DNA of 36,408 bases from an uncultured Lachnospiraceae bacterium (GTDB lineage Bacteria > Bacillota > Clostridia > Lachnospirales > Lachnospiraceae), in the NCBI GenBank assembly GCA_910578845.1, contig CAJTSL010000035.1, forward strand, positions 3,778 through 40,185, given 5' to 3'. Below, piece after piece: positions 1-8,932 of this stretch (position 1 is its first letter; each line of letters opens with the position of its first letter). The notes under the pieces are model-generated. The model was given only the letters and a program-made list of their open reading frames with translations. It had not been told where the DNA came from and did no database searches. Made by a program: the position numbers and the translations under genes.

Positions 1-67
1 GCATATTAAGCGCACAGAATCTTAACAGAAACCAGAATTTTTTTGAAAATTTTTATAATTTTCCTTT

Positions 68-2524
68 CTATTCATTGTTGCGGATTCTATCAATCAAGCT
101 TTCCTTGTGTATCTGCTTGGAAATGAAATAGGTAATTCCAAGCTGCCCTGCAATCAATATGAAAGAAAAAAGCAACGTTTCTATCAGCGGATAATGATAC
201 GCCGACAGGCTCATGAACTGGTTTTCTTTTGCCCAGATGAACATAAAATATCCTGAAATGTTGCCAACCGTTACCGTTGCAAGCAATGTCCCAAATATAA
301 AGACCATGCCCTCTCCTGCCAGCATTTTCCTAAGCTGCCGATCCGAAAGGCCGATCGCCTGCAAAACCCCAAGTTCCCGTTTCCTCGTGACAATACTTGT
401 GATCATCGTATTCATTAGATTCATGAAGCTAATAACCGCAATCATCGCGAGAATCCCGTATAAAGGATATTTCATCAGAGCGATGCCCCATTCCCCAATC
501 CGCATTTCTTCATCCATCGTATAGAGCGATAAGTATGGCTTATCATCCGCAATGCCCTGTAAATAAGCTTTCACAATATCATATTTCTCCGGAGCCACCG
601 AAATATATAAATCCGTGGTCGAATCTACTTGTAACCCAAGCTCACGGTAAAGCTCCTCTGGCAGGGCGAAATATGTCCCGTCACCAGTATCTATTGACGC
701 CATGATCTTTACGGTAAGAGGGATCTGCCTCTCACCGTCATAAACAATGAGCGCTACCTCGTCCCCAATTGCAAACCCGAGCGTATCCATGAAAAAATCC
801 CCTGTAAAGACCGCGCCGCATTCCTGCACCATCTTATCATAATCCAGATTCCCGCGCTTTACTTCTCTTTGCCACTGTTTCGCCTTTTCTCTATCCATAC
901 AGGACATATCGACACGGTTTCCATTCTCGAAAATTTCTGCTGCATGCCCAGACGCGATTAATACGCGCTCGCTACGTACGATTTCTTCTACGCCGTCTAT
1001 GTTTTTCATGTTCTCTATCAATGTATCGTTAAAAATATCCTGTTCCTGTAGCAAATTCAGATTATTCTCTGGATATTCCTTATCATTGCGCGAATACTCA
1101 ATCCCCAGCCTGAAATCTCCCCACTCAATATTCCTTCTGGCAAGATCCTCAGCTCTCATACTCCCTAGTACGCCCGCTAAGCACATAAACAGCACACAGC
1201 TAAGTCCCATCGCTGTCATTGTCACGATCGTGCGCTTCTTATTCCGCATCAGATTCGCTGCGCTCAGTTTTCGTAAATTGATATTCTTATATCCCTTTCT
1301 AGTTGACCTAAAACCGCTGCTCTCCTGATAACGGATTGCCTCTATCGGTGAAATCTTCATCGCCATTTTCACAGGCTTACAAAGTGATAATATCACTAGG
1401 AGAAACACCGCTGCCGCAACAAGGAGCATTAGCGGCAAGGAAAACATATGGATAGCCTTTACCGGTGTTGCTGTCATGCTGTTTTCTATCGCCATATGCA
1501 TAACCCGTGGCAAAAGAAGGACAGGCAAAAGATAGCCTATAAGCAAACCAGGCGGAATGGCAAACACGGATATGCGCATTCCTTCTATCAAAAAAAGCCT
1601 TTTAATCTGTTGCTTCGATGCGCCAAGCGCTTTTAGCTTCCCTATCTCCTGCACATCAGTAATGACACTGACATAATAAATGCTATAAATCACGAGCCCA
1701 GCAAAAACCAAAATTATGAATGATAGCGCCCCCACTATCTGCATCGCTTCCGTGCCGGGATCCGTCATAGTATATAAATATCCATCGTTTAGATAAATGT
1801 CTTCAGATGCATAGCCAATGTCTTTTGCCACGCCCTCTATCTTTGCCTTCATTTCATCGTAATTAAGCTCTTCTTCGCCAAGTACTCTGATATAAGCTCT
1901 ATACTCCCGCTCCTTTGGCTCAAAATAGGATTCCGCCAACGCTTCCGATATTGTCGCGCTATATGCGATACGGGAATCGCTGATTCCTAGCTGTGAGATA
2001 TCAATCGCTGACACAATGCCACAGATTGTAAACTCTCTCGTCTCAATCTCGCCTTTGCCATGGGGACGGAATGAGATCATAACCTTATTGCCAATGACAG
2101 GCTCTGCCCCCATTCGCTCGAAAAATGCCTTCGGCCCACAGATCTCATCGATTGCTGATGCCTCATGTCCCTCTATCAGATTGCCGGTTCGGTAATATAT
2201 GCCTGGCTTTACCTGTTCATTATAAGCTAACGTCCCATTCATTTTCTCATATTCCACTGTCGCGAACAGCTCGCCAATGTCTACTGCTTCTACATCCATA
2301 TGGCTTTGCAAGATTTCTACCTGTTCCCTCGTCAGACCAGAAAAAGAAGCATGTAGGTTTCCGTTCGCCACTGCCTGCTGCCTGTTCATATCCAGCAGCC
2401 CCACCGCGCTAGTGGCGATTGCCATCAACAATATGGTCGTCAGCATAATGGAAACTGCCGTTAAAATCGTACGGCTTCTATTATATTTTATTCTACTGAT
2501 AGCAAGTGTTGTAATCGTATGCAT
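68..2524 (-). CDS. FtsX-family ABC transporter permease (MacB/SalY type), 818 aa
   Basis: Large membrane permease that would pair with the ATPase encoded just upstream (1-bp gap) to form an FtsX/MacB-type ABC transporter. Such transporters usually export or sense antimicrobial peptides or lipids. An N-terminal TM helix (about residues 16-45) is followed by a large extracytoplasmic domain (about 50-260), then a three-helix FtsX block (about 265-385). A second TM (about 430-455), a second extracellular domain and a C-terminal FtsX block (about 690-810) complete the duplicated FtsX architecture. Both FtsX blocks carry the typical coupling segment ('EIGKLKALGASKQQ' and 'ELGVLQAIGLSDRQ'). Length fits the fused-permease class. 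The two-component system lies immediately upstream, which suggests regulation by it. The substrate cannot be read from the sequence. Confidence 0.9.
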   Translation of the reverse strand: MHTITTLAISRIKYNRSRTILTAVSIMLTTILLMAIATSAVGLLDMNRQQAVANGNLHASFSGLTREQVEILQSHMDVEAVDIGELFATVEYEKMNGTLAYNEQVKPGIYYRTGNLIEGHEASAIDEICGPKAFFERMGAEPVIGNKVMISFRPHGKGEIETREFTICGIVSAIDISQLGISDSRIAYSATISEALAESYFEPKEREYRAYIRVLGEEELNYDEMKAKIEGVAKDIGYASEDIYLNDGYLYTMTDPGTEAMQIVGALSFIILVFAGLVIYSIYYVSVITDVQEIGKLKALGASKQQIKRLFLIEGMRISVFAIPPGLLIGYLLPVLLLPRVMHMAIENSMTATPVKAIHMFSLPLMLLVAAAVFLLVILSLCKPVKMAMKISPIEAIRYQESSGFRSTRKGYKNINLRKLSAANLMRNKKRTIVTMTAMGLSCVLFMCLAGVLGSMRAEDLARRNIEWGDFRLGIEYSRNDKEYPENNLNLLQEQDIFNDTLIENMKNIDGVEEIVRSERVLIASGHAAEIFENGNRVDMSCMDREKAKQWQREVKRGNLDYDKMVQECGAVFTGDFFMDTLGFAIGDEVALIVYDGERQIPLTVKIMASIDTGDGTYFALPEELYRELGLQVDSTTDLYISVAPEKYDIVKAYLQGIADDKPYLSLYTMDEEMRIGEWGIALMKYPLYGILAMIAVISFMNLMNTMITSIVTRKRELGVLQAIGLSDRQLRKMLAGEGMVFIFGTLLATVTVGNISGYFMFIWAKENQFMSLSAYHYPLIETLLFSFILIAGQLGITYFISKQIHKESLIDRIRNNE

Positions 2525-2525
2525 C

Positions 2526-3194
2526 CTACTTCACCACCTTACCGTCTTCAATCGCAATCATTCTATCTGCCATCTGCGCGATTTCTTCATTATGTGTGAT
2601 GACTACCAATGTCTGCCCATATTTTTTCGCTGAAAGCTTTAAGAGAGACATTACCTCGTCCCCTGTCTTAGAATCCAGATTTCCCGTGGGCTCATCGGCA
2701 AGGACGATAGATGGCTTTGCAGCGATTGCCCTTGCGATCGCACACCTTTGCTGCTGCCCGCCCGATAGCATATTGGGGAGGCTTTTCGTCCGATCTTCCA
2801 TGCCTAACGTCGCTATAATGTCCCTGATATATGCCTCATCCACTTTCCTGCCATCTAACCCAAGCGGAAGCACGATATTTTCCCATACATTTAAAGATGG
2901 CACGAGATTATATGCCTGGAAGATAAAACCGATTTCCCGTCTACGGATAACAGCAAGCTGCTCTTGGGAATATCCTGCGATATTTTTCCCATTTAACCGC
3001 ACTTCTCCTGACGTCGGGTTATCTAATCCTCCTAGCAGATGCAACAATGTTGATTTCCCGCTTCCCGATTTTCCGATGATCGTGACAAACTCTCCTTGCT
3101 GTATCTGCAAATCAATTCTATCCACCGCTTTCACAACATTTCCATTTGTCTGATAATATTTACATACCTCTTTCGTCTCCAGTATGATTCCCAT
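2526..3194 (-). CDS. ABC transporter ATP-binding protein (LolD/MacB type)
   Basis: ATPase subunit that powers the adjacent FtsX permease. All nucleotide-binding motifs are present: Walker A 'GKSGSGKSTLL', Q-loop 'FIFQAYNLVPSLNVWENI', signature 'LSGGQQQR', Walker B 'IVLADEPTGNLDS' and switch His ('VITHNEE'). About 222 aa, normal for the LolD/SalX family. I prefer the start MGIILETKEV because it has a strong GGGAGG ribosome-binding site 9 nt upstream; an in-frame ATG seven codons earlier (3215) has a weaker site. The gene is transcribed from the regulator-box promoter at 3239-3271 and runs straight into the permease gene. Confidence 0.92.
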   Translation of the reverse strand: MGIILETKEVCKYYQTNGNVVKAVDRIDLQIQQGEFVTIIGKSGSGKSTLLHLLGGLDNPTSGEVRLNGKNIAGYSQEQLAVIRRREIGFIFQAYNLVPSLNVWENIVLPLGLDGRKVDEAYIRDIIATLGMEDRTKSLPNMLSGGQQQRCAIARAIAAKPSIVLADEPTGNLDSKTGDEVMSLLKLSAKKYGQTLVVITHNEEIAQMADRMIAIEDGKVVK

Positions 3195-3238
3195 CCGGCA
3201 ATACCTCCCATTCATAATCTCTTCCTCATTTATGGCCT

Positions 3239-3271
3239 ATTATAAAAGGGTATTCTTACAAGAACCTTACA
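3239..3271 (-). promoter_or_regulatory. Promoter with OmpR/PhoB-type TGTAAG direct repeat ahead of ABC operon
   Basis: On the minus strand two TGTAAG half-sites (plus-strand CTTACA at 3255-3260 and 3266-3271) lie 11 bp apart, one helical turn. They sit 10 bp upstream of a consensus -10 TATAAT (3239-3244), and no good -35 hexamer is present. The repeat in place of the -35 is the classic layout of promoters activated by winged-helix response regulators. The adjacent regulator at 4532-5245 is the obvious candidate; that assignment is inference. Confidence 0.6.
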
Positions 3272-3283
3272 GCAAACAAATTT

Positions 3284-4525
3284 TTATGGAACATAGGGAA
3301 GCTGGATGATAAAGACGCTTCCCTTTTCCTTTGCCGACCGCACAAAGATTGCTCCGCCCTGCTCTTCTAGGATCTTTCTGGACAAGTATAACCCGACTCC
3401 TACGCCCTCTTCCTTTTTCACAGCCTCACTGCTTCCACGATAAAAACGCTGAAATATACGGTTTTTCTCTTTTTCAGGAATCCCAATGCCACCGTCTTCT
3501 ATCTCTATGCGGATGAAACTATATAATTTCTGAACGCGTATCATGATGCGGCCTTCTGGCGGACTGTATTTGACTGCATTGTCCAAAACATTCGCCACTG
3601 CCTCTGCTGTCCATTTTTTATCCAGATACAGAGAAAAATGTCCGGAAGAAAGCTCGTTTGTTTCAATAGAAACCTGCTTTTTCAAAGCTTTATGGTAGAT
3701 TGTATTAACCGATTCAGTCAATATATCTTCCACGAATACTGCCTGCGGCTGCAATTGAAAGATCTGTGTCTCTAAATGCGAGATATTAACCAAAGAATCC
3801 GCAAGCAATTCCAGCTTTTCTATCTGGGCAATGCATCTTGCCTGGAATTCTTCCTTTTCTGAAGCTTCCACTGCATCTTCATAAAGGGGGAAGCAGACTT
3901 TTAACGCACTGATTGGCGTTTTGAGCTGATGGGAAATATCCGTAACAAGTTCTTTCGTATGGTCACGCTCTTCTCTAAGCCAATCGGTCTTTAATTTCAA
4001 GCTATTGCCGAGCTTCTGCAAGACATCTGCAAAATGCGGATTCGCCAATAGCTCTATATGCCCATCCTCCATAAGCGGACAGTAATCTTCCGACAGGTAC
4101 TTTTCTAATATCGCTAATACCTGCTCCTCTTGCTGCTCCTGCCGCCTTGCCACTGTACGCAGGCAAGCATGCACGCCCAAAACGCATAATCCGCCAAAAG
4201 CCGCGAACGCTATCCATAAACGCGTTCTCAAATGTACATAGGAAACATTCTCTTCTATCCGTTCCTGTTCATCATAACCGTACTTTTCCAAAATAGGCGC
4301 GCCAGCCTCCATCGTTTCCCTATCCATGTCCCGAAGCGCCTTTGCAAAAAGAGCCTCCGCCTCAGGATATTCTGTCAGTACACTCCCTGCAAGGTTCTGC
4401 ACCGTACGGATCTCATTCACATATACGTCACGCATTATAGACACAGCCAAAACCCCGGACACTACCATGACCGCCAGGATAAAAAAAGAAAAAAGATATG
4501 CGATTTTCTTCAATTCATCACGCAT
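3284..4525 (-). CDS. Sensor histidine kinase (HisKA/HATPase), 413 aa
   Basis: Membrane sensor kinase of a two-component system. TM1 is at about residues 8-30, a roughly 70-residue extracytoplasmic domain follows, and TM2 is at about 104-126. Next come a linker, the HisKA phospho-acceptor box 'DISHQLKTP' (about H198), the N box 'NVLDNAVKYS', the G1 region 'EDGGIGIP' and the G2 region 'GVGVGLYLSR'. The G1 box has GG where DNG is most common, but the ATP lid looks otherwise complete. A GC-rich RBS (GGGGGATAAGG) overlaps the stop of the regulator gene 6 bp upstream, so the two are co-translated. Length is typical of peptide-sensing kinases that control FtsX-type transporters. The ligand is unknown. 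Confidence 0.93.
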   Translation of the reverse strand: MRDELKKIAYLFSFFILAVMVVSGVLAVSIMRDVYVNEIRTVQNLAGSVLTEYPEAEALFAKALRDMDRETMEAGAPILEKYGYDEQERIEENVSYVHLRTRLWIAFAAFGGLCVLGVHACLRTVARRQEQQEEQVLAILEKYLSEDYCPLMEDGHIELLANPHFADVLQKLGNSLKLKTDWLREERDHTKELVTDISHQLKTPISALKVCFPLYEDAVEASEKEEFQARCIAQIEKLELLADSLVNISHLETQIFQLQPQAVFVEDILTESVNTIYHKALKKQVSIETNELSSGHFSLYLDKKWTAEAVANVLDNAVKYSPPEGRIMIRVQKLYSFIRIEIEDGGIGIPEKEKNRIFQRFYRGSSEAVKKEEGVGVGLYLSRKILEEQGGAIFVRSAKEKGSVFIIQLPYVP

Positions 4526-4531
4526 GCCGCC

Positions 4532-5245
4532 TTATCCCCCATGATTGCTTTCTACGTTTTTCTCCCAGATATATCCTAATCCTCTCACATTCTTCAAATA
4601 AGAGGGCTGCGAAGGATCGGCCTCTATCTTTTCCCGCAGGCGCCGGATATTGACCGCCAGCGTATTCTCATCCACAAAGTTACCGTCAATGTCCCAAATA
4701 GCTTCCAAAAGCTGGTTTTTCGTCAGTATCCGCATAGGGTTCTTCATAAAGAAGACAAGCAGGCGCTGTTCCTTCGCCGTAAGCGCCAAATATTCCCCAT
4801 CCTTTTTGACCCGATTCTCCGCTAAATACAGCGCGATAGAACCGGATGACAAAATTACTGGCTCTACGTCCGCCACGTGTCTTTTCATGATCGCGTTCAC
4901 TTTAGAGATGAGCGCTGCAAGGTAAAAAGGTTTGGCGATATAGTCATCCGCTCCGGCCTGATAGCCTTTTAACATATCTTCTTCCGTGCCAAACGCTGTC
5001 AAGAACAGAAACATCACATCGCTGTCGGCTCTCACATGCGCACAGAAGTCCAAGCCATTTCCATCCGGTAAATCAATGTCACATATCACAAGCTGCACTG
5101 GATGCATATGGTACAGTTCGTCCGCTTCCGTCTTGCTTGCTGCACGGTATACCGTATATCCCTCTCTTGATAGTTTCAAGCTAACTGCCCTGTTCAGACT
5201 CTCGTCATCCTCTACTAATAAGATTTCCCCACGCTTTCCACCCAT
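4532..5245 (-). CDS. OmpR-family response regulator
   Basis: DNA-binding response regulator partnered with the kinase encoded 6 bp downstream. The receiver domain has the acidic pair 'VEDDE', the phospho-acceptor Asp in 'VICDIDLPDGNG', the conserved Thr of 'LFLTAF' and Lys of 'YIAKPF'. The C-terminal winged-helix domain ('LTAKEQRLLVFFMKN...NTLAVNIRRLREKIE') matches Trans_reg_C. I choose the start MGGKRGEILL because its GAGGAG RBS is 9 nt away; the in-frame ATG at 5254 would abut the RBS. It likely binds the TGTAAG repeat at 3255-3271. Confidence 0.93.
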   Translation of the reverse strand: MGGKRGEILLVEDDESLNRAVSLKLSREGYTVYRAASKTEADELYHMHPVQLVICDIDLPDGNGLDFCAHVRADSDVMFLFLTAFGTEEDMLKGYQAGADDYIAKPFYLAALISKVNAIMKRHVADVEPVILSSGSIALYLAENRVKKDGEYLALTAKEQRLLVFFMKNPMRILTKNQLLEAIWDIDGNFVDENTLAVNIRRLREKIEADPSQPSYLKNVRGLGYIWEKNVESNHGG

Positions 5246-5265
5246 TCCACTCATCTCCTCTTCTT

Positions 5266-6207
5266 TTACACTGGCAACATGATTGAGACTTGGTCTGATG
5301 CCCTGTCATAATAATAGATGCTATAAGACAATATTTCTTCCCGGTCTACCTGCGTATCATTCACCTCTTTGACCATATTGGCGAAAAAGTCTTTCTTCGT
5401 AACGCCATCATCCGGCACAACAAGGACTTCATGCACAGAACTGGGTAAAACGACCAGATTCCTATTCAGCTCCTCCGCCAAGCGCTTCAGGGATTTTGCG
5501 TACAAAAGCGCCGATGCCCCAAACAGCCTGCTGCGGTTGCTCAATACGTACATAGATACATCTTGTGCCATTTCAATGCGAAACCCTTCAGGGAACTCCA
5601 TGGGAGCGCCTTCTCCCTGGCTGTTGCATCTCATATCTACAAGCTCCTCTACGATCTGCTGAATAGGCGTAAGCTCTTCCGGGCAAAGCCGCAGCATGTT
5701 CTCTTGAGCCGTTTCATATAGCGTATCCATATTGATCCCCCACATTTTCAAATGCGTGTTCCGAATTAAGATCGTAGCGCGCCCTATCTGCTCATCCTCG
5801 AACAAGTAATAAAATATTAGCACAAGATCATTCCATTCAATGTATGGCACCTCTGGCAAAAGCTCTCTATTATCCTTTGCATTTACCAGCTTATATAGAA
5901 GCTTGTTCTTAGCCTGTGCAAACTGTGTGAAAAACTCCATATTCATATTTGGCTCTCTGACATATTGGTAATATGCACATAAAATGTCATAAGCAATATC
6001 TTTAAACGTCCTGCCGTTTTGATATGCTTCAAACATCTCATCAATATAAATTGCTGGCGAAACATTACAATCCTTTGCAGTGATCACAATGCTATGCAGG
6101 CAGACGCCATTGTTTTTCGTCACTTCCCGGAACTCTATTTGGCACTCGCTTTCCAATACTTTCTTTAAATATTCAAGCACTTTGCCCCCAAATTGCTCTA
6201 TCGTCAT
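5266..6207 (-). CDS. DUF5688 family protein
   Basis: A 313-aa cytoplasmic protein with no TM segment or signal peptide and no recognised enzymatic motif. Overall features ('MTIEQFGGKVLEYLKKVL' at the start; 'LSNRSRLFGASALLYAKSL' and 'LVVLPSSVHEVLVVPDD' in the C-terminal half) match DUF5688, a family I associate with Lachnospiraceae and its relatives. Function is unknown. It lies just upstream of, and in the same direction as, the two-component genes (about 20 bp gap), so co-transcription is possible. A good RBS (AGAGAGGAT) precedes the ATG. Confidence 0.7.
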   Translation of the reverse strand: MTIEQFGGKVLEYLKKVLESECQIEFREVTKNNGVCLHSIVITAKDCNVSPAIYIDEMFEAYQNGRTFKDIAYDILCAYYQYVREPNMNMEFFTQFAQAKNKLLYKLVNAKDNRELLPEVPYIEWNDLVLIFYYLFEDEQIGRATILIRNTHLKMWGINMDTLYETAQENMLRLCPEELTPIQQIVEELVDMRCNSQGEGAPMEFPEGFRIEMAQDVSMYVLSNRSRLFGASALLYAKSLKRLAEELNRNLVVLPSSVHEVLVVPDDGVTKKDFFANMVKEVNDTQVDREEILSYSIYYYDRASDQVSIMLPV

Positions 6208-6274
6208 ACTATCCTCTCTTTCTATTCTCTCCGGGCAACAGCTTCCATAATGACATATTTAAACTTTCCGCCAC

Positions 6275-6312
6275 ATAAAAAGACAATGGATAATAACGAT
6301 TCCATTGTCTTA
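6275..6312 (-). terminator. Rho-independent terminator after efp
   Basis: An 11-bp perfect stem (AAGACAATGGA at 6280-6290 paired with 6301-6311) has a 10-nt loop and, on the minus strand, runs into TTTTTA. It sits 35 bp past the efp stop codon and ends that transcript. Confidence 0.85.
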
Positions 6313-6346
6313 TAGGCTTTTACATTCAACTAATATACAGCATGTC

Positions 6347-6904
6347 TTATACTCTGGACAGATACTCGCCTGTTCTGGTATCAATCTTGATCACTTCACC
6401 CTGATCAACGAATAAAGGCACCATTACTTTCGCGCCAGTCTCTACAATAGCAGGTTTGGTAGCGCCTGTTGCGGTATCACCCTTAAATCCCGGCTCAGTA
6501 TCTGTAATTTCAAGTTCTACGAATAACGGCGGTTCGATTGCAAATACATTTCCATTGTAGGAACAGATTTTCACCATATCATTTTCTTTAACGAATTTCA
6601 GCGCATCACCTACGGTATCTCCGTTTAAAGCGACCTGATCATAAGTCTCCGTATCCATAAAGTTGTACAAATCGCCATCCGCGTATAAATACTGCATATC
6701 TTTCCTGTCAATTCGTGCCTGTGGGCATTTCTCAGTTGGCCTGAAGGTCTTCTCTACAACGCCACCATTGATAATGTTCTTCAGTTTCGTTCTGACAAAA
6801 GCAGCTCCCTTACCGGGCTTTACATGCTGAAATTCTACAATCTGATAAACATTACCTTCGTATTCGATGGTAATACCATTCCTGAAATCGCCTGCCGATA
6901 TCAT
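6347..6904 (-). CDS. efp: Elongation factor P
   Basis: Translation factor that binds between the P and E sites and rescues ribosomes stalled at polyproline. At 185 aa it is full length, with three OB-like domains. The N-terminal KOW-like domain carries the loop 'HVKPGKGAAF' whose Lys (K32 region) enters the peptidyl-transferase centre, and the C-terminus has the conserved 'DTRTGEYLSRV'. An AGGAGG RBS lies 10 nt upstream. An AT-rich stretch at 6905-7017 probably holds its promoter (TTGAAA near TATAAA on the minus strand, spacing not ideal). A terminator follows. Confidence 0.98.
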   Translation of the reverse strand: MISAGDFRNGITIEYEGNVYQIVEFQHVKPGKGAAFVRTKLKNIINGGVVEKTFRPTEKCPQARIDRKDMQYLYADGDLYNFMDTETYDQVALNGDTVGDALKFVKENDMVKICSYNGNVFAIEPPLFVELEITDTEPGFKGDTATGATKPAIVETGAKVMVPLFVDQGEVIKIDTRTGEYLSRV

Positions 6905-7017
6905 AAAATATTCCTCCTAAGTTTTCACATTTTCACAATATAATTCCTATATAGTTTATACTATAAAATTTTATTTTTCAACCTCTTTCCCGAAAAAAGG
7001 TAAAAAAAGTTGCCAAC

Positions 7018-8097
7018 CTAAGGAATATCCACTTCGATCGTCTCTCCTATCTGCACATAATCATGACTCATTTGCCCGCTTTCCTCTGGCAGCTTCGTCG
7101 CATATAATTTCAGCGATACAGATCCTGCATTATCCGCAATACGGCCTCCATCTGTCATTTCCTCATTCTGCATATAGCCATCCCCGTTCCTGCCATCAAA
7201 CCGTCTGGTGCTAAATTGTATCTTTCGCCCTGTATCATCCTCTGCCTGTACCATGACGATATAAGTCGAGGAACCTTCTATGTGATAGCCAATCCTCTGT
7301 TCTAACTCATTGGTTGAAAGCTCCTCTAACGTCACGCTGACACCGTCTTCTATTACAAATTCTTTCTGTATAGGAATACGGACGGTATCCGCGATTAAAT
7401 CAGCTCCTTCAGCATAGAATTGGAATTCCCACTTACCCTTTACATCGCTTTCTACATCCAGTTCATGAAAAGTAAGCCGGAATTGATTTTCCTGTGCCAT
7501 ATCAATGTCATCTACATCATAAGACATATCTACGCCCGTTACCGTATGCTCTTCATCCAAAAATCTGCCGCCGCCGGAAGATCCGCTATATATCTTCTTT
7601 CCGTTTATGGCAAGTTCTGCGATCGGTATCATCACTGCTTCCATAGCCTCACCGTCTTCTCTTTGCAGCGTATAATTCACAACTACTTTTCCCTCCGCCG
7701 CTACTACTTCCTGTAGGGTTATGACATATCCTTTATCTGTCGCAGAAGTACGCACGACATTACGATATGCTGCCAAATCCTTTGAAAGGCCAAGCGCGCT
7801 GCTTATGCTCCAGCTTATCTGTGCGATCGCTGCATGCACTTCTTCTCCGAATACTGCCACGCTACAGACAAGAGCTGCCGCGCAGGCTGCTGCCGCCATT
7901 CCCCTGCGGAAAGATTTTTGTCTTGTTTTTCCCTTTCTCTTTGTCAATCCACGATTATGTTCTGCCCTGATTCTGCCCATAACTGCCTCCTTATACTTTT
8001 CTGCCTCTTGCCGGTCCAGTCTCTCTCCCATATAAGCGGAAGCCGGTTCCCAGTTTGCTCCGATTTCATTCGCCAATTTGTACGCTTCTTTATTCAT
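7018..8097 (-). CDS. DUF4179 domain membrane protein, probable anti-sigma factor
   Basis: 359 aa: an N-terminal cytoplasmic segment of about 70 residues, one TM helix (about 71-90, 'MAAAACAAALVCSVAVF'), then an extracytoplasmic region typical of DUF4179/DUF5643. It is encoded 100 bp downstream of a sigma-70-family factor, the usual layout in Clostridia for a sigma/anti-sigma pair. The N-terminal segment would hold the sigma factor at the membrane until a signal is sensed outside; that role is inferred from family and context. The signal is unknown. Confidence 0.75.
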   Translation of the reverse strand: MNKEAYKLANEIGANWEPASAYMGERLDRQEAEKYKEAVMGRIRAEHNRGLTKRKGKTRQKSFRRGMAAAACAAALVCSVAVFGEEVHAAIAQISWSISSALGLSKDLAAYRNVVRTSATDKGYVITLQEVVAAEGKVVVNYTLQREDGEAMEAVMIPIAELAINGKKIYSGSSGGGRFLDEEHTVTGVDMSYDVDDIDMAQENQFRLTFHELDVESDVKGKWEFQFYAEGADLIADTVRIPIQKEFVIEDGVSVTLEELSTNELEQRIGYHIEGSSTYIVMVQAEDDTGRKIQFSTRRFDGRNGDGYMQNEEMTDGGRIADNAGSVSLKLYATKLPEESGQMSHDYVQIGETIEVDIP

Positions 8098-8139
8098 ATT
8101 AATCCTCCATTCTTGCTTGGCTTGCGAATTTTAGGGCCA

Positions 8140-8203
8140 AGACGCTATCAGCGTCGGCACAAATTTGCGTGTGAAAAATCTTCCATATATGGATTTTTCA
8201 CAC
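8140..8203. repeat. REP-like intergenic hairpin element, copy 1
   Basis: Two successive dyads fill the gap between the sigma factor and DUF4179 genes. The first is GACGCT-ATC-AGCGTC; the second is GTGTGAAAAATC (8169-8180) with its complement at 8192-8203. The module 'CGGCACAAATTTGCG' followed by a GTGAAAAA...TTTTTCAC stem recurs at about 11600-11643, which suggests a dispersed intergenic repeat family rather than a one-off terminator. The 3' arm overlaps the last codons of the sigma gene. Confidence 0.5.
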
Positions 8204-8767
8204 TACTTTTGTTCCTTTCCAGCTTTGCATTTTCCTGCGGATTTTCTTCTTTCCCCGGAAAATACGTACATAGACATTGTCCCTGCTCATTCCCATTGCA
8301 CATCCTGCCGTTTCAGGTTCCTGCTCCTCTACGAAAATACGCCTGAATAATTCTCTGTCCTTGGAAGAGAGGCAATTCAGTATTTGCTCTGTCTCCTCTG
8401 AAATTTCCTGTTCCACTAGTGTTAAAAGCTCCCTATCTTCTTGTAAAATCACCATATCTTCTATCGGCACTACAGAAACTGCGCCTTTTTCCCGCTGTAT
8501 TTTCCGTAGCATATCAATTGTTTCTAGCCTTGCAACGCCTGCTGCCCAATTGATAAAGCTCCCCTTCTTCTCATCAAAACCGTCAATGTTTTGCCAGATC
8601 CCGAAGAAAATATCATTCATACATTCTTCCGCCCTGTCCGGGAACCGAGACAATCTCCCGTAGACAATTGACCGGATCAAGCCCCCATATGTTTCTATGA
8701 CATATTGAATCCCTTCCTCCTTACGCATTCGCAGCAGGCGGATAAAATTATCTTCACTCGCTCTCAT
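8198..8767 (-). CDS. ECF-like sigma-70 family RNA polymerase sigma factor
   Basis: Sigma factor with region 2 ('IETYGGLIRSIVYGRLSRF...ECMNDIFFGIWQNIDGFDEKKGSFINWAAGVARLETIDMLRK', the core-binding and -10 recognition part) and region 4 ('LSSKDRELFRRIFVEEQEPETAGCAMGMSRDNVYVRIFRGKKKI', an HTH). It is partnered with the DUF4179 membrane protein encoded downstream. The start is uncertain: I chose MRASEDNFIRLL as the beginning of the conserved domain, but an in-frame ATG 18 codons earlier (8821) gives a basic extension. It interrupts the usual aro-efp neighbourhood. Its target promoters are unknown. Confidence 0.85.
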   Translation of the reverse strand: MRASEDNFIRLLRMRKEEGIQYVIETYGGLIRSIVYGRLSRFPDRAEECMNDIFFGIWQNIDGFDEKKGSFINWAAGVARLETIDMLRKIQREKGAVSVVPIEDMVILQEDRELLTLVEQEISEETEQILNCLSSKDRELFRRIFVEEQEPETAGCAMGMSRDNVYVRIFRGKKKIRRKMQSWKGTKVV

Positions 8768-8869
8768 CACTTTACCATGCCCTTTCTTTTTCCTTCTTTC
8801 TATAACCGGCTCTAGAACCACTTTTCACTTTATATTCCGTCTAAGAAACCTAAAATCTTACACTTTTTC

Positions 8870-8912
8870 CAAAAAAAGTAGTGATTTTGATTTTTACATC
8901 AAAACCACTACT
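8870..8912 (-). terminator. Rho-independent terminator after aroQ
   Basis: A 15-nt arm (8877-8891) pairs with 8898-8912 apart from one A-C mismatch, and on the minus strand is followed by a run of seven or so T. It lies 20 bp past the aroQ stop and closes the yqeG-aro operon. Confidence 0.85.
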
Positions 8913-8932
8913 ATATTATCTTTCTGAAGGAA

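Noticed and set aside
999..1328. Plus-strand frames inside the permease gene
   Set aside because: They lie wholly opposite a 818-aa protein with clear FtsX blocks and lack RBSs or family motifs.
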